Below are positions 1 through 14,000 of a stretch of 64,000 bases of DNA, piece by piece (the first letter of the stretch is position 1; each line of letters opens with the position of its first letter). Both the position numbers and the translations under genes were made by a program. A model generated the notes under the pieces. The model worked only from the letters and a program-made list of their open reading frames with translations, was not told the DNA's origin and made no database searches. The DNA comes from Centrapalus pauciflorus (lineage: Eukaryota > Streptophyta > Magnoliopsida > Asterales > Asteraceae): positions 432,177 through 496,176 of the forward strand of contig JAANYP010002796.1 in assembly GCA_020465985.1 (NCBI GenBank). The letters run 5' to 3'.

Positions 1-327
1 ATATTCAAAATGATATAATCTAACAAAAAACCAAAGTATATCGACTTAAATCAAACTAGAAAACTACCAAAATGATGTAAACTAACAATTAGCAAAGTAC
101 ATATAGACTTAATGATAACTAGATCGATAACTCGAAAACTAGAAAATGATCGTATCAACATATATAATACGACTAAAAAATTATCAATTACAAAGCTAGC
201 AAACTATCAACGTATATAAACTATATTAGGGGCGACGACATTAGAGGCGACACTAGCTACGTGTCGCTCCTAATGATCATGTTGCCTCTTATGTGGTCGT
301 GCCCTAATGCCATTAATTCTTGTAGTG
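1..327. mobile_element. CACTA transposon, terminal fragment
   Basis: The sequence at 317-327, TTCTTGTAGTG, is the reverse complement of the CACTACAAGAA terminus typical of plant En/Spm (CACTA) elements. Just inside it, 229-310 holds GC-richer subterminal repeats built on GGGGCGAC / GTCGCTCC in both orientations, as expected of CACTA subterminal regions. The rest of the element lies left of the window, so neither the transposase nor the 3-bp target duplication can be checked. Confidence 0.6.
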
Positions 328-1081
328 TGTGTTCGATGATGAATAAGGTTGGAAGGTAAAGTCGTAAAGGTGAGAGTGTTGATCGAGTGTGGTAAGCATG
401 GGCGGACCTATATATGTATTATGGGAGGGTAGCATGGAAAACGGGCCTCTCTTCAATAGTCACGTGTCATTGAATTTTTTTTTAAATTCCATTTGTGCAA
501 TTGGTGATTAAAAAATTTTATAACCTCCAATCAAACAATAAATTTATAGTATTATTATTATTATTTCAACATAACAAATACATTCAAAGACCTATCCATT
601 AACCTAATAAAAAAACTTCAAAGAGTTCTAATTAATCCAACTTTTGATGAGTCACACTAGAAAGAAAAATTGATAGCAAGTGCAGAATTCATAATCTTTT
701 AGTTGACTAGCTTTTTTAAATTTATTTTGCTACTTTAAATTAACTTTAATTCTCACATTTGTTGATTCACTCATTCGACCAGACCAATTTAATCAATCCA
801 ATTATCGAATCAGTAAGATAACAAAAATAGTACAATTGACAAACTCAAAACCTGGATTCGGCATGGATGGTAAGGTAAGGTCGATCTGGCTAGATATTGT
901 AGATGAGTTGGTTAAATGGTTCAAAGAATAATTTTTATGTAGAATAAAACAAGCTAATTAACCCGACTATAATAAACATTTTTAGTATGTTTGAATTTTG
1001 ATACTTCACAAATACTTAATAATTTGTTTTATTATCACTATAACACAAATACTTAATAATTAAGATGAAAACGAAACGGCT

Positions 1082-1381
1082 ATGGACAGTAGTACTATAT
1101 ATATGTGGTACAATGGACCTATGGCTGGTGGTTTGAACTTTTACGATGGTCGGGCAGATGTCATAAGCTCGATTGAGACTTTCAAGCAATTAGGGGAGTT
1201 GGATCACAACTTCAAGTCAAAAGAATTAGATGTATTTGGCATTGGTTACATGGCCGGAGTGTACGTACATACTTCATCAATTCATCTGGCGTTGTTCGGA
1301 TTATTGGGAGTTTTGCCGAAATGGAAGCAAACTAGTAAGAGTTTGAGTTTTCAAGAAGAAGAAGATAAAAGTGACAAATAG
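1082..1381 (+). CDS. Orphan ORF, 99 codons, unrecognised
   Basis: An open frame from ATG 1082 to TAG 1379-1381. I do not recognise the product. Its composition looks more protein-like than the neighbouring AT-rich ORFs: glycine-rich stretches such as GPMAGGLNFYDGRAD, then a moderately hydrophobic segment (IHLALFGLLGVLP) near residues 67-79 and an acidic, charged tail. It may be the last exon or a fragment of a plant gene whose other exons are lost or not visible. No splice partner was found, and it sits between transposon remnants, so a pseudogene fragment is equally likely. Confidence 0.25.
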   Translation: MDSSTIYMWYNGPMAGGLNFYDGRADVISSIETFKQLGELDHNFKSKELDVFGIGYMAGVYVHTSSIHLALFGLLGVLPKWKQTSKSLSFQEEEDKSDK

Positions 1382-1616
1382 CATGCATGGGAGGACCCAA
1401 GTGAAGGGATAGCTACAGAAGAAGAATTTATGTAAGTAAATTGATATGGTGGATCGGATCGGATTGGATCGGGCGTGGTTGAATTGAATTTTTTTTTTTT
1501 TTTTGGTGCAGTACGTAATCACATGGGTGTTGCTATAGCATTTAAGTGTAGTGTAGTGGGAAGATATTTTTGAGGTCAGTAGTCTTCATTTGGCTTCTTT
1601 TTATTTAAAACAGCAA

Positions 1617-2137
1617 CAATTCATCGCAAGAATAGTGTCATTTAGTGACAAATGTTTTTAGTGACACAAAAAAATGTCACTATATTCTACCTTTAGTGTC
1701 ACTTAAGAAAAAGAGTAGGTATGGAGCAATCTTTTACATACACTTTTATAAAAGTAGTGACACAAAAATTTTGTCACAAAAATAGTTAAGGCCTATACCC
1801 ACATACATTTTTAGTCACTATATATCTAGACACTTTACTTTTACCAACTTTTTTTGTTGTGTAGGTAAAAGATTTTGATACATACAGTGACTCTTTTTTT
1901 ACAACAAAAAGAATGGATAAAAGTGGAGTAGGTATAGATTTATATTGTGACTGAAAATATATGTGAGTATAGGTAGGACTCAAGTATTTTTGTGTCACTA
2001 CTTTTGAAAACTATGAGTAAAAGATTGTTCCAAATCTACTCTTTTTCATAAATGACATTAAGAAAAGATATAGTGACATTTTTTTGTCACTAAAAGCATG
2101 TATCACTAAATAACATTTTTCTTGTTACGAATATTTT
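1617..2137. repeat. Fold-back (long terminal inverted repeat) element
   Basis: The left arm (about 1617-1885) reads as an imperfect reverse complement of the right arm (about 1890-2137). Shared blocks include TTTAGTGACA, AAAAAATGTCACTATA, AAAAGAGTAG and AAAAGTAGTGACACAAAAAT. The arms meet almost without a loop near 1888. This is the structure of a non-autonomous fold-back or long-TIR MITE. No coding capacity; the minus-strand ORF at 1786-1998 is a by-product of the palindrome. I could not fix the target duplication. Confidence 0.7.
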
Positions 2138-2280
2138 AATTATGCCTCTACAACAAGAGCAATCCTTTGGCTTCTTCTACGTACGCGCACCGCCATGCAC
2201 ACTACCTTTATGAATTATATATTTTTATTGTAATTAATATTAACAATAACTTAAAATTAATGTTTTGACTATTAATAAAA

Positions 2281-2601
2281 GGGTTAATATTGAAAAAAAA
2301 ACCCCATAAACTTTTCTTAGTTTTATAATTAAGTCTCTAAACTTTTTTTTTTGATTGTTTAAGTCTCTTAACTATTTTTGTCTTATTCAAAAAACTCACT
2401 ATCTTTACATGTTTTAGCGATTAAGTCCCTAAAATTTTTGTTTTATTGGTTTTGTTTTACCTACTCATCCGGTAGCCGGTCAAAAATATATACTTTTGAA
2501 TAACACAAAAAAAGTTTAGGGACTTAAACCATCGGAAAAAAAGTTTAGGGACTTAATCGTGAAAATGAGAAAAGTTTATAGGGTTTTTTCAATATTAACC
2601 C
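2281..2601. mobile_element. Mutator-type MITE with 9-bp target duplication
   Basis: A 321-bp element begins GGGTTAATATTG and ends CAATATTAACCC. Extended terminal inverted repeats include runs related to CCCCATAAACTTTTC and AAAGTTTAGGGACTTAA. It is flanked on both sides by TTAATAAAA (2272-2280 and 2602-2610), a perfect 9-bp target-site duplication, which is characteristic of Mutator-like elements. No transposase is present. A second family member lies at 54724-55122. Confidence 0.85.
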
Positions 2602-2610
2602 TTAATAAAA

Positions 2611-5600
2611 TGTGTTAATTAATAGATGTATTAGCCGTTAACTGGCCGGTTAATTTTTATTTTGAACGGCAAACTAATCTACTTTTACTTCTAAACTACT
2701 CTTTTGCCCAAGTGCAGACTTCAGAACTTACTTTCACAACCTAAATTCCAACTGACCAGTTAACTAGTCGTCATTTTAAGACATTCATCATTTTATCATC
2801 TTGAACAAATCAGACGTCATTGGGTTAGAATATTAGATTCGTCGCTACTTTTACATGTACCTGATAAACGTAATAAAAATATAATTAATGATAAAATAAT
2901 CGTTAGATGGAGCAAAAATATGGTTTGTATATATAAATCACTTTCTAGCGATTTGGTCATGTAAAGTTGTAGGATTCCCTGCCATAATTAATGCGCATGA
3001 AAATGTTTAACGCATAACAATAACTCAATATATATACTTGGGATCATTGGATACCTTATTTCACACCACGACCCACCATGTCCTCTTTCGATAGATCGTT
3101 ATCAAACAAATTAAAATAAGTAAACAAATATTGCATATACAAGTTGGTTTGGCCCGAAGAAGAACGGAACGGATTAATATAGTTTGGTTTGGCTCGATCG
3201 GCTCCATTATTGGTTATTAGTTCATACGAGTTAGGGTTTTTGTTTTATGTCTATATAATGTAACCAATGGTTAGAATTAATGTACTAGATATTTTTAACT
3301 CTCGTTAAAGAATATTCCCTCTTGTCCATGGAAATATGTCACATCGACCGAACTAAGTAAATCTATATATTCTTGTGTGTTGTCTGTTTCTGTTCGGTTC
3401 GTAACACAATAATAATTAATAATTGATCGATGATCATTAAAATGTCCAAGCGACATTAGTATATGAGTACAACTTTCGAACAATTGCCTCAGGGCGTATG
3501 GCCCAGTTGGAAAATGCATTGGTGAATTTGAGCTTCCAAACAAATGTCAAAAGTTCGAGATGAATGAATGACAAAGTTGTTCTCTTGAAGCCATTGGATT
3601 CCCAATGTTGTCTTATCACTGTGTTAGCTCGATTTACTTATCATGTGATGGGCATGAGACAATCTGACTCATGTTATGTAATTTGGATAGCCCAAAAGTC
3701 TCTTTAATTAGTAATTTTTTGGTTGTGTTACACACGAACATAAACACAACCTAGTTCAGTAACCGGTATACACTATATACACTATAAGTAAACGAAATAT
3801 TATTTATCAAGGCCATATGAATTTGTATTAGTTTGTCTTGTGAATGATTGTTAAATCATTAATTTACATGGAGAATTTCATATATATTATATATTTTTAA
3901 TATCATTTGAAAGATAATTCATTGTTAAAATACCAAAAATTATATTGAGTACAACATTTAGTTTTTAACCACTGCATTTATGTCAACTAAGATGTCCTGC
4001 ACACATAAATTGATTATTCATACAATATTACATAATTAATTCTTACAGTGGATGGATCTTGTCATTGTCTTGTCCTTTTAATACATATTAGTTTATTTTC
4101 TGAAAAGTTTACAGTACAACGTACTTTCACCTGTGAGATAACAATATAAATTTTGCAGTAATTATATAAAGAATTTTGGCATCAAAAATTTCAAATATAT
4201 ATAATTATATTTTAGGGTAAATTACAAATTTCTACTTGTGTGATTTAGTGGAAATTTTGTTTCTCGTCCCTTAACTACGTTAAATATACAAGAGATTCTT
4301 ATTTTGAAGTTTTGTTTCACTTACAACCATTTGACTAGTTAACTTACCCTTAACTTTTTAATAAAAAGACGACTTTACCAATTAGAAAAAGGTAAATGTA
4401 GGTAACAAACTTTATTTTTTATTGCAAATTATACTGAAAGAAAACTCTCGCCTTTATCCTCTATAACGTGTAGCCCAAATGTTAGGGTCCCACAACATCG
4501 CTCCCAAATGCTTGAATTTCGTCAATGACTTAATATCCCAACCATCACAGCCAACACCATGTTTTTAGTCTTCCTTCTCTTTCTTTTCATACCTTCTCAG
4601 ACCTAACAACCAAATCTAATGCTACACCTCTACTTTTCCATGGAGTCCGATAAAAAAACAAAAGCTTTTTCGATCATCGATGCTCAAAACCTAAATAACG
4701 AACCAATTCATCGATCTCCAATTGTAAGACCCAACTTTCATTATGGTATTATTAAGGTTTCCACTAAGCAATATAATATCAATCACATTTTAAGACAATT
4801 AAGATAGACAAAATATACAAAATAAACAAATCTGTAAGTTAAAATATGTGTACATGTTATTACTACAAGTGCTATTATACTTTAAACATTACAACTACAA
4901 CTACTCAGCTCCCAAAGCATCATAAAGTTGCTAAATACAACAAATAGTTAAGTAGTGGTCTTCTGACTTCGAGCTTGATTTGTGTATATATGAGCCTAAG
5001 TTGATGGTCTTTCATGTCTTTCATGTGCCTGTATAATTAGCGGTGTTTAACCGGATATTTCGGTTAGGTTTAGGTTCACAAAATTCTCGAATCGACATGT
5101 CCGGTTAACTATCCAAAACTCATTTTCAGTTAGGTTAATCATCCATGAACAACCCTATGTGTAATGGTGAATATAGCAACTGTAAGCATTATGTTTACCG
5201 AGAATACAAATTATTAGTAAATATGCAGTTTATGAGAAGTGGATAAACTAAGTATTGTCGAATTTACGATTTGCATAGTAGTTTGATACAGCTCGTTGCT
5301 AATGAGACATGTATCAAAGAATCAATGATCTAAAACCATGCACTCACATTTATTGGGATTAACCACGTACTGAGCTAGCTACCAGTAAAGGAATATGAGT
5401 GATATTAAAGTAAGCTGGTCTACAAGTCCCATGTGAGCAACTAGGATAGTTTTAATGAAAAATAGCTCAAATAGATGCTGATATGCAAAACAATAATAAC
5501 AATGTAACATCTTATGAAAACTGTAGCAAAGGCAATGCAAATGATATCAAAAGCAATAACAATGGTAAATGACCGATGATAAAATATGCTATCATGATAG

Positions 5601-7316
5601 GCTGTCAAACACTGTACCAAAGTGTGCACGATTACTCATTCTGTTTTGAGCTGAGTTTCAAATGAAGCTAAGTTGCAAATAATGTCTCCTTTCATAAATA
5701 CAGGTTCTTTATAAACTAAAAACATTAAGTTGGTAGTGTTGCATTATCTGATTCTTTATTGCTTTATTATATATTCTTTGACTATCTTTGGCTAGAAAAC
5801 TAATACTCTTGTGGCTATAACATTTTGCTTAGACTTAGGCTATATAATAATACTAATTTCTAGGTTTTCATTGACTTTACAATGCTTAGAGAATAACTTT
5901 TAACTGCTAATCAACATGTATGTTTGATACAACGTAACATCTGAGCTAATGAAATAGACTTCATTGAATTTTAGTAAAACAATATGCTAATTTCGGATCA
6001 AAGCATGATCTGACATTCACGTAATTTTGGACCCAAGCTTTCTCCAAAATGCTCATGGATCCGAAATTTAGCACCAAGGCTTTTATGATTAATATGAGTT
6101 GAAGTCCGAATTTTGAATATTTGATGCGATCCGACATTCAAGAATTAACTTTCTGTGCTGATTTCTTTCTGCATCCGAATTTTGGGTCAGGTTGATGCAA
6201 ATTTCGGATCATGTCCAACTTTAGGGTCCAAATGTCTGATTATAGAGTGTTCCAACTTTCAACAGTTATCAGTTGTAGGCTTTTGTCAATTAGTTCTTAT
6301 TACATTTTTATTTTCGTTTAACAAAATTTGGACAAATGACATGGGAAATTAACATAGTTTTGGGCATTTTAAATTCTTTGAATTGAATTTTCTAGACAGT
6401 AATTTATCAATTGATTTTCTAAATATTATGCTATTAAATTAAACATTTAAGTTCAAATGATTTTGTTACTTTTAGTTCTTAATATATTATTATTTTTTGA
6501 TTATCGAATTTGGATGAACGACATAAAAGTTAAATATAGTACGAGTAGGTAAAGATTAAACTTTGCTTATTTTGAACTCAAATAAACCAAATAGGCAACA
6601 AATTGATTAATTTTAGGTGACACAGACTCAATTAGTTTCTTGATAATTAAGTTCCTTAAACATGCGTTTTTTTGAAATTATATCTTTCAATGGTTAGATA
6701 AGCTTTTGAATATGTAGCAAATACAATGTGCAAACTTAATTATTCACGTCGCAACACACAAACGTAAAATCATAAGAACTAAAATTAAATAAAAGATAAT
6801 CGTTAATATTAAATAAGTTCATAACTTGAAAATGGACTAAAAGATAGCCAAGTAAATTAATATAATTATTAGATTTGTATACAATATGCAACTTAAAAAA
6901 TTAAATAAGTAAATAAAAAATGATATAAAATCAAAAAATTAATAATAATTATTACAAACCATAAGAACTAAATTAATAATCTTTAAAAAGGATAATTTAA
7001 CTAACTGAAGGCAGGTAAAACGATCAAAGACATGAGTTACATCTAACAAATAGATCCCGATGATTTTAAAATCAAACTCAAGAAAAATCATGTGAGTTTA
7101 ATTTTTCATATGCTGGATTAGTTTTGGATTAAAATGATAAATATTTAAATACAAAATAATATGTGTATTATATTCATTACTTTTTTTCATCTACTTTTAT
7201 ATCAATTATAGAACTAAAAGTGATCCTACTCACTTTATTGTGAGATTTTGATAAAATAGTTTCTCTTTATATCTTACTTTAATTTATGATATATCGCTAA
7301 ATCAAAAACTCTCGTC
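2611..7316. other. Gene-free AT-rich spacer
   Basis: No gene with splice-consistent exons was seen. 3295-3619 holds two overlapping minus-strand ORFs without recognisable similarity. 5040-5130 and 5985-6240 contain repeated degenerate motifs (for example TTTCGGATCA and GGATCCGAAATTT) that suggest old transposon remnants. The rest is AT-rich with short homopolymers. Confidence 0.5.
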
Positions 7317-7324
7317 ATTTCTCA

Positions 7325-7672
7325 CAGGGGCGGCTTTTAGACTGTGCGGAAGACTCGACCGCACAGGGCCCCCAATTTCGTAGGGTCTCAGGTTATATTA
7401 AAGATCCAAATTTAGACCAATAAAAATTTTCTGTGTTTGACTTGTATACGTTGTGCATCGGTGCGTTAAAATGGAATTCATGTCAAAATCATTTTGATAC
7501 GTGTTATTTATTATAATTTCTCACTAATCATTTTTTTTTTTTTTGTTATTCATTAACTCAACTTTACCAATTAAAATTGAGTCTCAAAATAACCAATTTA
7601 TTATTTAAAATATTTAAGGGACTATGTTGTAATCACAAGCACTGAGCCTCTAAAATCCATGAGACGGCCCTG
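7325..7672. mobile_element. hAT-type MITE with 8-bp target duplication
   Basis: This 348-bp element starts CAGGGGCGGC and ends GACGGCCCTG, short imperfect terminal inverted repeats of the CAGGG class typical of hAT elements. It is flanked by a perfect 8-bp duplication ATTTCTCA (7317-7324 and 7673-7680). It has no coding sequence. A related element with its own 8-bp duplication lies in a thioesterase intron at 46987-47244. Confidence 0.85.
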
Positions 7673-8080
7673 ATTTCTCATAATTTATTATCACTATAAA
7701 TTATTCTAAACAGACATGTAACCTTCCAACTCATGAGATTTATAGTTACTTTAAAAAGACGTTAAAAATCTAAATATATAACCACAAAGACATAGAATTA
7801 AACTTTCAGCTTAAATTTGTATAAGTTTTTAATTTAGTATTGCAAATAACTTAACAAAATTCAAGTATAATTTTTTTTCTTCTAAACTTAGTTAGATGAT
7901 AAAAGAAAAATCATTGTTATGATTAATTGATTAGGGATGAGCATTTATGACAGAGGTGATGCTGAGTTTGGTCGGCTATTGCTAATTCATATCTATAGGT
8001 GGAACTATATGGCGATTATTTTTAGCAAAATATTTTTTATTTTTAGACTTTAGAAATGCATATAGCAAGGCTTATCTATA

Positions 8081-11000
8081 TCTATCTATACTATTAAAAG
8101 AGTAACTATACTCATTTCTGGTGAAGCCACGTGTCGTCACCATGAATCGACACGTGACATTTATAGATTTTAAAAAGAATAAAGAAATTTAAATCAAATC
8201 TATCCAAATCTAATATAATTCACTTTTAAATTCAAATCAAATCAAATCAAACAAAATCTAATACTCTACTAACTTATTAATTAAATCTATCCAAATCTAA
8301 TATCATCCACTTTTAAATTCAAATCAAATCAAATCAAACAATATCTAATAATCTACTAACTTATTAATTATAAGATAATATAATAAAAGTTTAAAAAATA
8401 TATAAGAAAATAATTACTCTTCATATATATTTAGAAATATACAAAATTAATAGGTCATAATTAATATCACCTTAATATACTTTTGTTTATAAAATAATAT
8501 TTAAATATTTATCTTTTTATTTATTATATTTTATATATATTAAAAATATCTGCGTAATACGCGGGTAATAAACTAGTCTTATAATAAAAGAAAATGTTTT
8601 CTGCCACATGGCGCTCCCTTAGAGCTCCAATTTATTAATTTTCCCGCCTTTTTATGTCATTTAATTAATTAAATTAAAATCAATTAATAATCTTTATTAT
8701 TCTATTTACCTAAAATAATTTTAAAATATCTTTTGTATACAATTAATGTGCTATTTGTTTTTTAAGAAGTTAAATGTCTGAAATCTGAAAACCACATCTG
8801 AAATTAAGAGTTGGTCTTAAGATTTGAAAACTGAAATTAAAAGGTGGTATTAAGATTGTTTGTTTCGTAATATGAAACATCTGAAAAATATTGCTTTAAA
8901 AAAATTATATCTTATAATTAATTAATTTATAAAAACAAAACAAAATTATAATAATTAATATGATAAATATTTTTAAATTAGAATTAACTGAACTTATATT
9001 TAATCAACACTTCAAAAAAAGATAATTATAATTATAATAATTAATATGATAAATAGTTTTTTGGGGTTTGTAAACTAAAAATTAAAAAACAAACCTCTTT
9101 TTTATTTTTCAAACTCAGGCTTTTCTCTTAAAATTAATAGGTAAATTCAGAGGTTCCAACCTCTTAACTCTGAAATTAAACAAACAATCTTAATTCATTT
9201 TAGATATGAAGTTTAGACTTCAGACCCTTTTAAGAGGGTCTTAATTAAAAACAAACAATGTCTAACTTTTTTTAAATATCAAAAAACTAAATCTATCTAT
9301 ACTATTAAAAGAGTAACTATACTCATTTCTGGTGAAGCCACGTGTCGTCACCATGAATCGACACGTGACATTTATAGATTTTAAAAAGAATAAAGAAATT
9401 TAAATCAAATCTATCCAAATCTAATATAATCCACTTTTAAATTCAAATCAAATCAAATCAAACAAAATCTAATACTCTACTAACTTATTAATTAAATCTA
9501 TCCAAATCTAATATCATCCACTTTTAAATTCAAATCAAATCAAATCAAACAATATCTAATAATCTACTAACTTATTAATTATAAGATAATATAATAAAAG
9601 TTTAAAAAATATATAAGAAAATAATTACTCTTCATATATATTTAGAAATATACAAAATTAATAGGTCATAATTAATATCACCTTAATATACTTTTGTTTA
9701 TAAAATAATATTTAAATATTTATCTTTTTATTTATTATATTTTATATATATTAAAAATATCTGCGTAATACGCGGGTAATAAACTAGTCTTATAATAAAA
9801 GAAAATGTTTTCTGCCACATGGCGCTCCCTTAGAGCTCCAATTTATTAATTTTCCCGCCTTTTTATGTCATTTAATTAATTAAATTAAAATCAATTAATA
9901 ATCTTTATTATTCTATTTACCTAAAATAATTTTAAAATATCTTTTGTATACAATTAATGTGCTATTTGTTTTTTAAGAAGTTAAATGTCTGAAATCTGAA
10001 AACCACATCTGAAATTAAGAGTTGGTCTTAAGATTTGAAAACTGAAATTAAAAGGTGGTATTAAGATTGTTTGTTTCGTAATATGAAACATCTGAAAAAT
10101 ATTGCTTTAAAAAAATTATATCTTATAATTAATTAATTTATAAAAACAAAACAAAATTATAATAATTAATATGATAAATATTTTTAAATTAGAATTAACT
10201 GAACTTATATTTAATCAACACTTCAAAAAAAGATAATTATAATTATAATAATTAATATGATAAATAGTTTTTTGGGGTTTGTAAACTAAAAATTAAAAAA
10301 CAAACCTCTTTTTTATTTTTCAAACTCAGGCTTTTCTCTTAAAATTAATAGGTAAATTCAGAGGTTCCAACCTCTTAACTCTGAAATTAAACAAACAATC
10401 TTAATTCATTTTAGATATGAAGTTTAGACTTCAGACCCTTTTAAGAGGGTCTTAATTAAAAACAAACAATGTCTAACTTTTTTTAAATATCAAAAAACTA
10501 AATCTATCTATACTATTAAAAGAGTAACTATACTCATTTCTGGTGAAGCCACGTGTCGTCACCATGAATCGACACGTGACATTTATAGATTTTAAAAAGA
10601 ATAAAGAAATTTAAATCAAATCTATCCAAATCTAATATAATCCACTTTTAAATTCAAATCAAATCAAATCAAACAAAATCTAATACTCTACTAACTTATT
10701 AATTAAATCTATCCAAATCTAATATCATCCACTTTTAAATTCAAATCAAATCAAATCAAACAATATCTAATAATCTACTAACTTATTAATTATAAGATAA
10801 TATAATAAAAGTTTAAAAAATATATAAGAAAATAATTACTCTTCATATATATTTAGAAATATACAAAATTAATAGGTCATAATTAATATCACCTTAATAT
10901 ACTTTTGTTTATAAAATAATATTTAAATATTTATCTTTTTATTTATTATATTTTATATATATTAAAAATATCTGCGTAATACGCGGGTAATAAACTAGTC

Positions 11001-14000
11001 TTATAATAAAAGAAAATGTTTTCTGCCACATGGCGCTCCCTTAGAGCTCCAATTTATTAATTTTCCCGCCTTTTTATGTCATTTAATTAATTAAATTAAA
11101 ATCAATTAATAATCTTTATTATTCTATTTACCTAAAATAATTTTAAAATATCTTTTGTATACAATTAATGTGCTATTTGTTTTTTAAGAAGTTAAATGTC
11201 TGAAATCTGAAAACCACATCTGAAATTAAGAGTTGGTCTTAAGATTTGAAAACTGAAATTAAAAGGTGGTATTAAGATTGTTTGTTTCGTAATATGAAAC
11301 ATCTGAAAAATATTGCTTTAAAAAAATTATATCTTATAATTAATTAATTTATAAAAACAAAACAAAATTATAATAATTAATATGATAAATATTTTTAAAT
11401 TAGAATTAACTGAACTTATATTTAATCAACACTTCAAAAAAAGATAATTATAATTATAATAATTAATATGATAAATAGTTTTTTGGGGTTTGTAAACTAA
11501 AAATTAAAAAACAAACCTCTTTTTTATTTTTCAAACTCAGGCTTTTCTCTTAAAATTAATAGGTAAATTCAGAGGTTCCAACCTCTTAACTCTGAAATTA
11601 AACAAACAATCTTAATTCATTTTAGATATGAAGTTTAGACTTCAGACCCTTTTAAGAGGGTCTTAATTAAAAACAAACAATGTCTAACTTTTTTTAAATA
11701 TCAAAAAACTAAATCTATCTATACTATTAAAAGAGTAACTATACTCATTTCTGGTGAAGCCACGTGTCGTCACCATGAATCGACACGTGACATTTATAGA
11801 TTTTAAAAAGAATAAAGAAATTTAAATCAAATCTATCCAAATCTAATATAATCCACTTTTAAATTCAAATCAAATCAAATCAAACAAAATCTAATACTCT
11901 ACTAACTTATTAATTAAATCTATCCAAATCTAATATCATCCACTTTTAAATTCAAATCAAATCAAATCAAACAATATCTAATAATCTACTAACTTATTAA
12001 TTATAAGATAATATAATAAAAGTTTAAAAAATATATAAGAAAATAATTACTCTTCATATATATTTAGAAATATACAAAATTAATAGGTCATAATTAATAT
12101 CACCTTAATATACTTTTGTTTATAAAATAATATTTAAATATTTATCTTTTTATTTATTATATTTTATATATATTAAAAATATCTGCGTAATACGCGGGTA
12201 ATAAACTAGTCTTATAATAAAAGAAAATGTTTTCTGCCACATGGCGCTCCCTTAGAGCTCCAATTTATTAATTTTCCCGCCTTTTTATGTCATTTAATTA
12301 ATTAAATTAAAATCAATTAATAATCTTTATTATTCTATTTACCTAAAATAATTTTAAAATATCTTTTGTATACAATTAATGTGCTATTTGTTTTTTAAGA
12401 AGTTAAATGTCTGAAATCTGAAAACCACATCTGAAATTAAGAGTTGGTCTTAAGATTTGAAAACTGAAATTAAAAGGTGGTATTAAGATTGTTTGTTTCG
12501 TAATATGAAACATCTGAAAAATATTGCTTTAAAAAAATTATATCTTATAATTAATTAATTTATAAAAACAAAACAAAATTATAATAATTAATATGATAAA
12601 TATTTTTAAATTAGAATTAACTGAACTTATATTTAATCAACACTTCAAAAAAAGATAATTATAATTATAATAATTAATATGATAAATAGTTTTTTGGGGT
12701 TTGTAAACTAAAAATTAAAAAACAAACCTCTTTTTTATTTTTCAAACTCAGGCTTTTCTCTTAAAATTAATAGGTAAATTCAGAGGTTCCAACCTCTTAA
12801 CTCTGAAATTAAACAAACAATCTTAATTCATTTTAGATATGAAGTTTAGACTTCAGACCCTTTTAAGAGGGTCTTAATTAAAAACAAACAATGTCTAACT
12901 TTTTTTAAATATCAAAAAACTAAATCTATCTATACTATTAAAAGAGTAACTATACTCATTTCTGGTGAAGCCACGTGTCGTCACCATGAATCGACACGTG
13001 ACATTTATAGATTTTAAAAAGAATAAAGAAATTTAAATCAAATCTATCCAAATCTAATATAATCCACTTTTAAATTCAAATCAAATCAAATCAAACAAAA
13101 TCTAATACTCTACTAACTTATTAATTAAATCTATCCAAATCTAATATCATCCACTTTTAAATTCAAATCAAATCAAATCAAACAATATCTAATAATCTAC
13201 TAACTTATTAATTATAAGATAATATAATAAAAGTTTAAAAAATATATAAGAAAATAATTACTCTTCATATATATTTAGAAATATACAAAATTAATAGGTC
13301 ATAATTAATATCACCTTAATATACTTTTGTTTATAAAATAATATTTAAATATTTATCTTTTTATTTATTATATTTTATATATATTAAAAATATCTGCGTA
13401 ATACGCGGGTAATAAACTAGTCTTATAATAAAAGAAAATGTTTTCTGCCACATGGCGCTCCCTTAGAGCTCCAATTTATTAATTTTCCCGCCTTTTTATG
13501 TCATTTAATTAATTAAATTAAAATCAATTAATAATCTTTATTATTCTATTTACCTAAAATAATTTTAAAATATCTTTTGTATACAATTAATGTGCTATTT
13601 GTTTTTTAAGAAGTTAAATGTCTGAAATCTGAAAACCACATCTGAAATTAAGAGTTGGTCTTAAGATTTGAAAACTGAAATTAAAAGGTGGTATTAAGAT
13701 TGTTTGTTTCGTAATATGAAACATCTGAAAAATATTGCTTTAAAAAAATTATATCTTATAATTAATTAATTTATAAAAACAAAACAAAATTATAATAATT
13801 AATATGATAAATATTTTTAAATTAGAATTAACTGAACTTATATTTAATCAACACTTCAAAAAAAGATAATTATAATTATAATAATTAATATGATAAATAG
13901 TTTTTTGGGGTTTGTAAACTAAAAATTAAAAAACAAACCTCTTTTTTATTTTTCAAACTCAGGCTTTTCTCTTAAAATTAATAGGTAAATTCAGAGGTTC

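Noticed and set aside
3295..3619. Two overlapping minus-strand ORFs
   Set aside because: No recognised similarity, different frames, no splice signals joining them.
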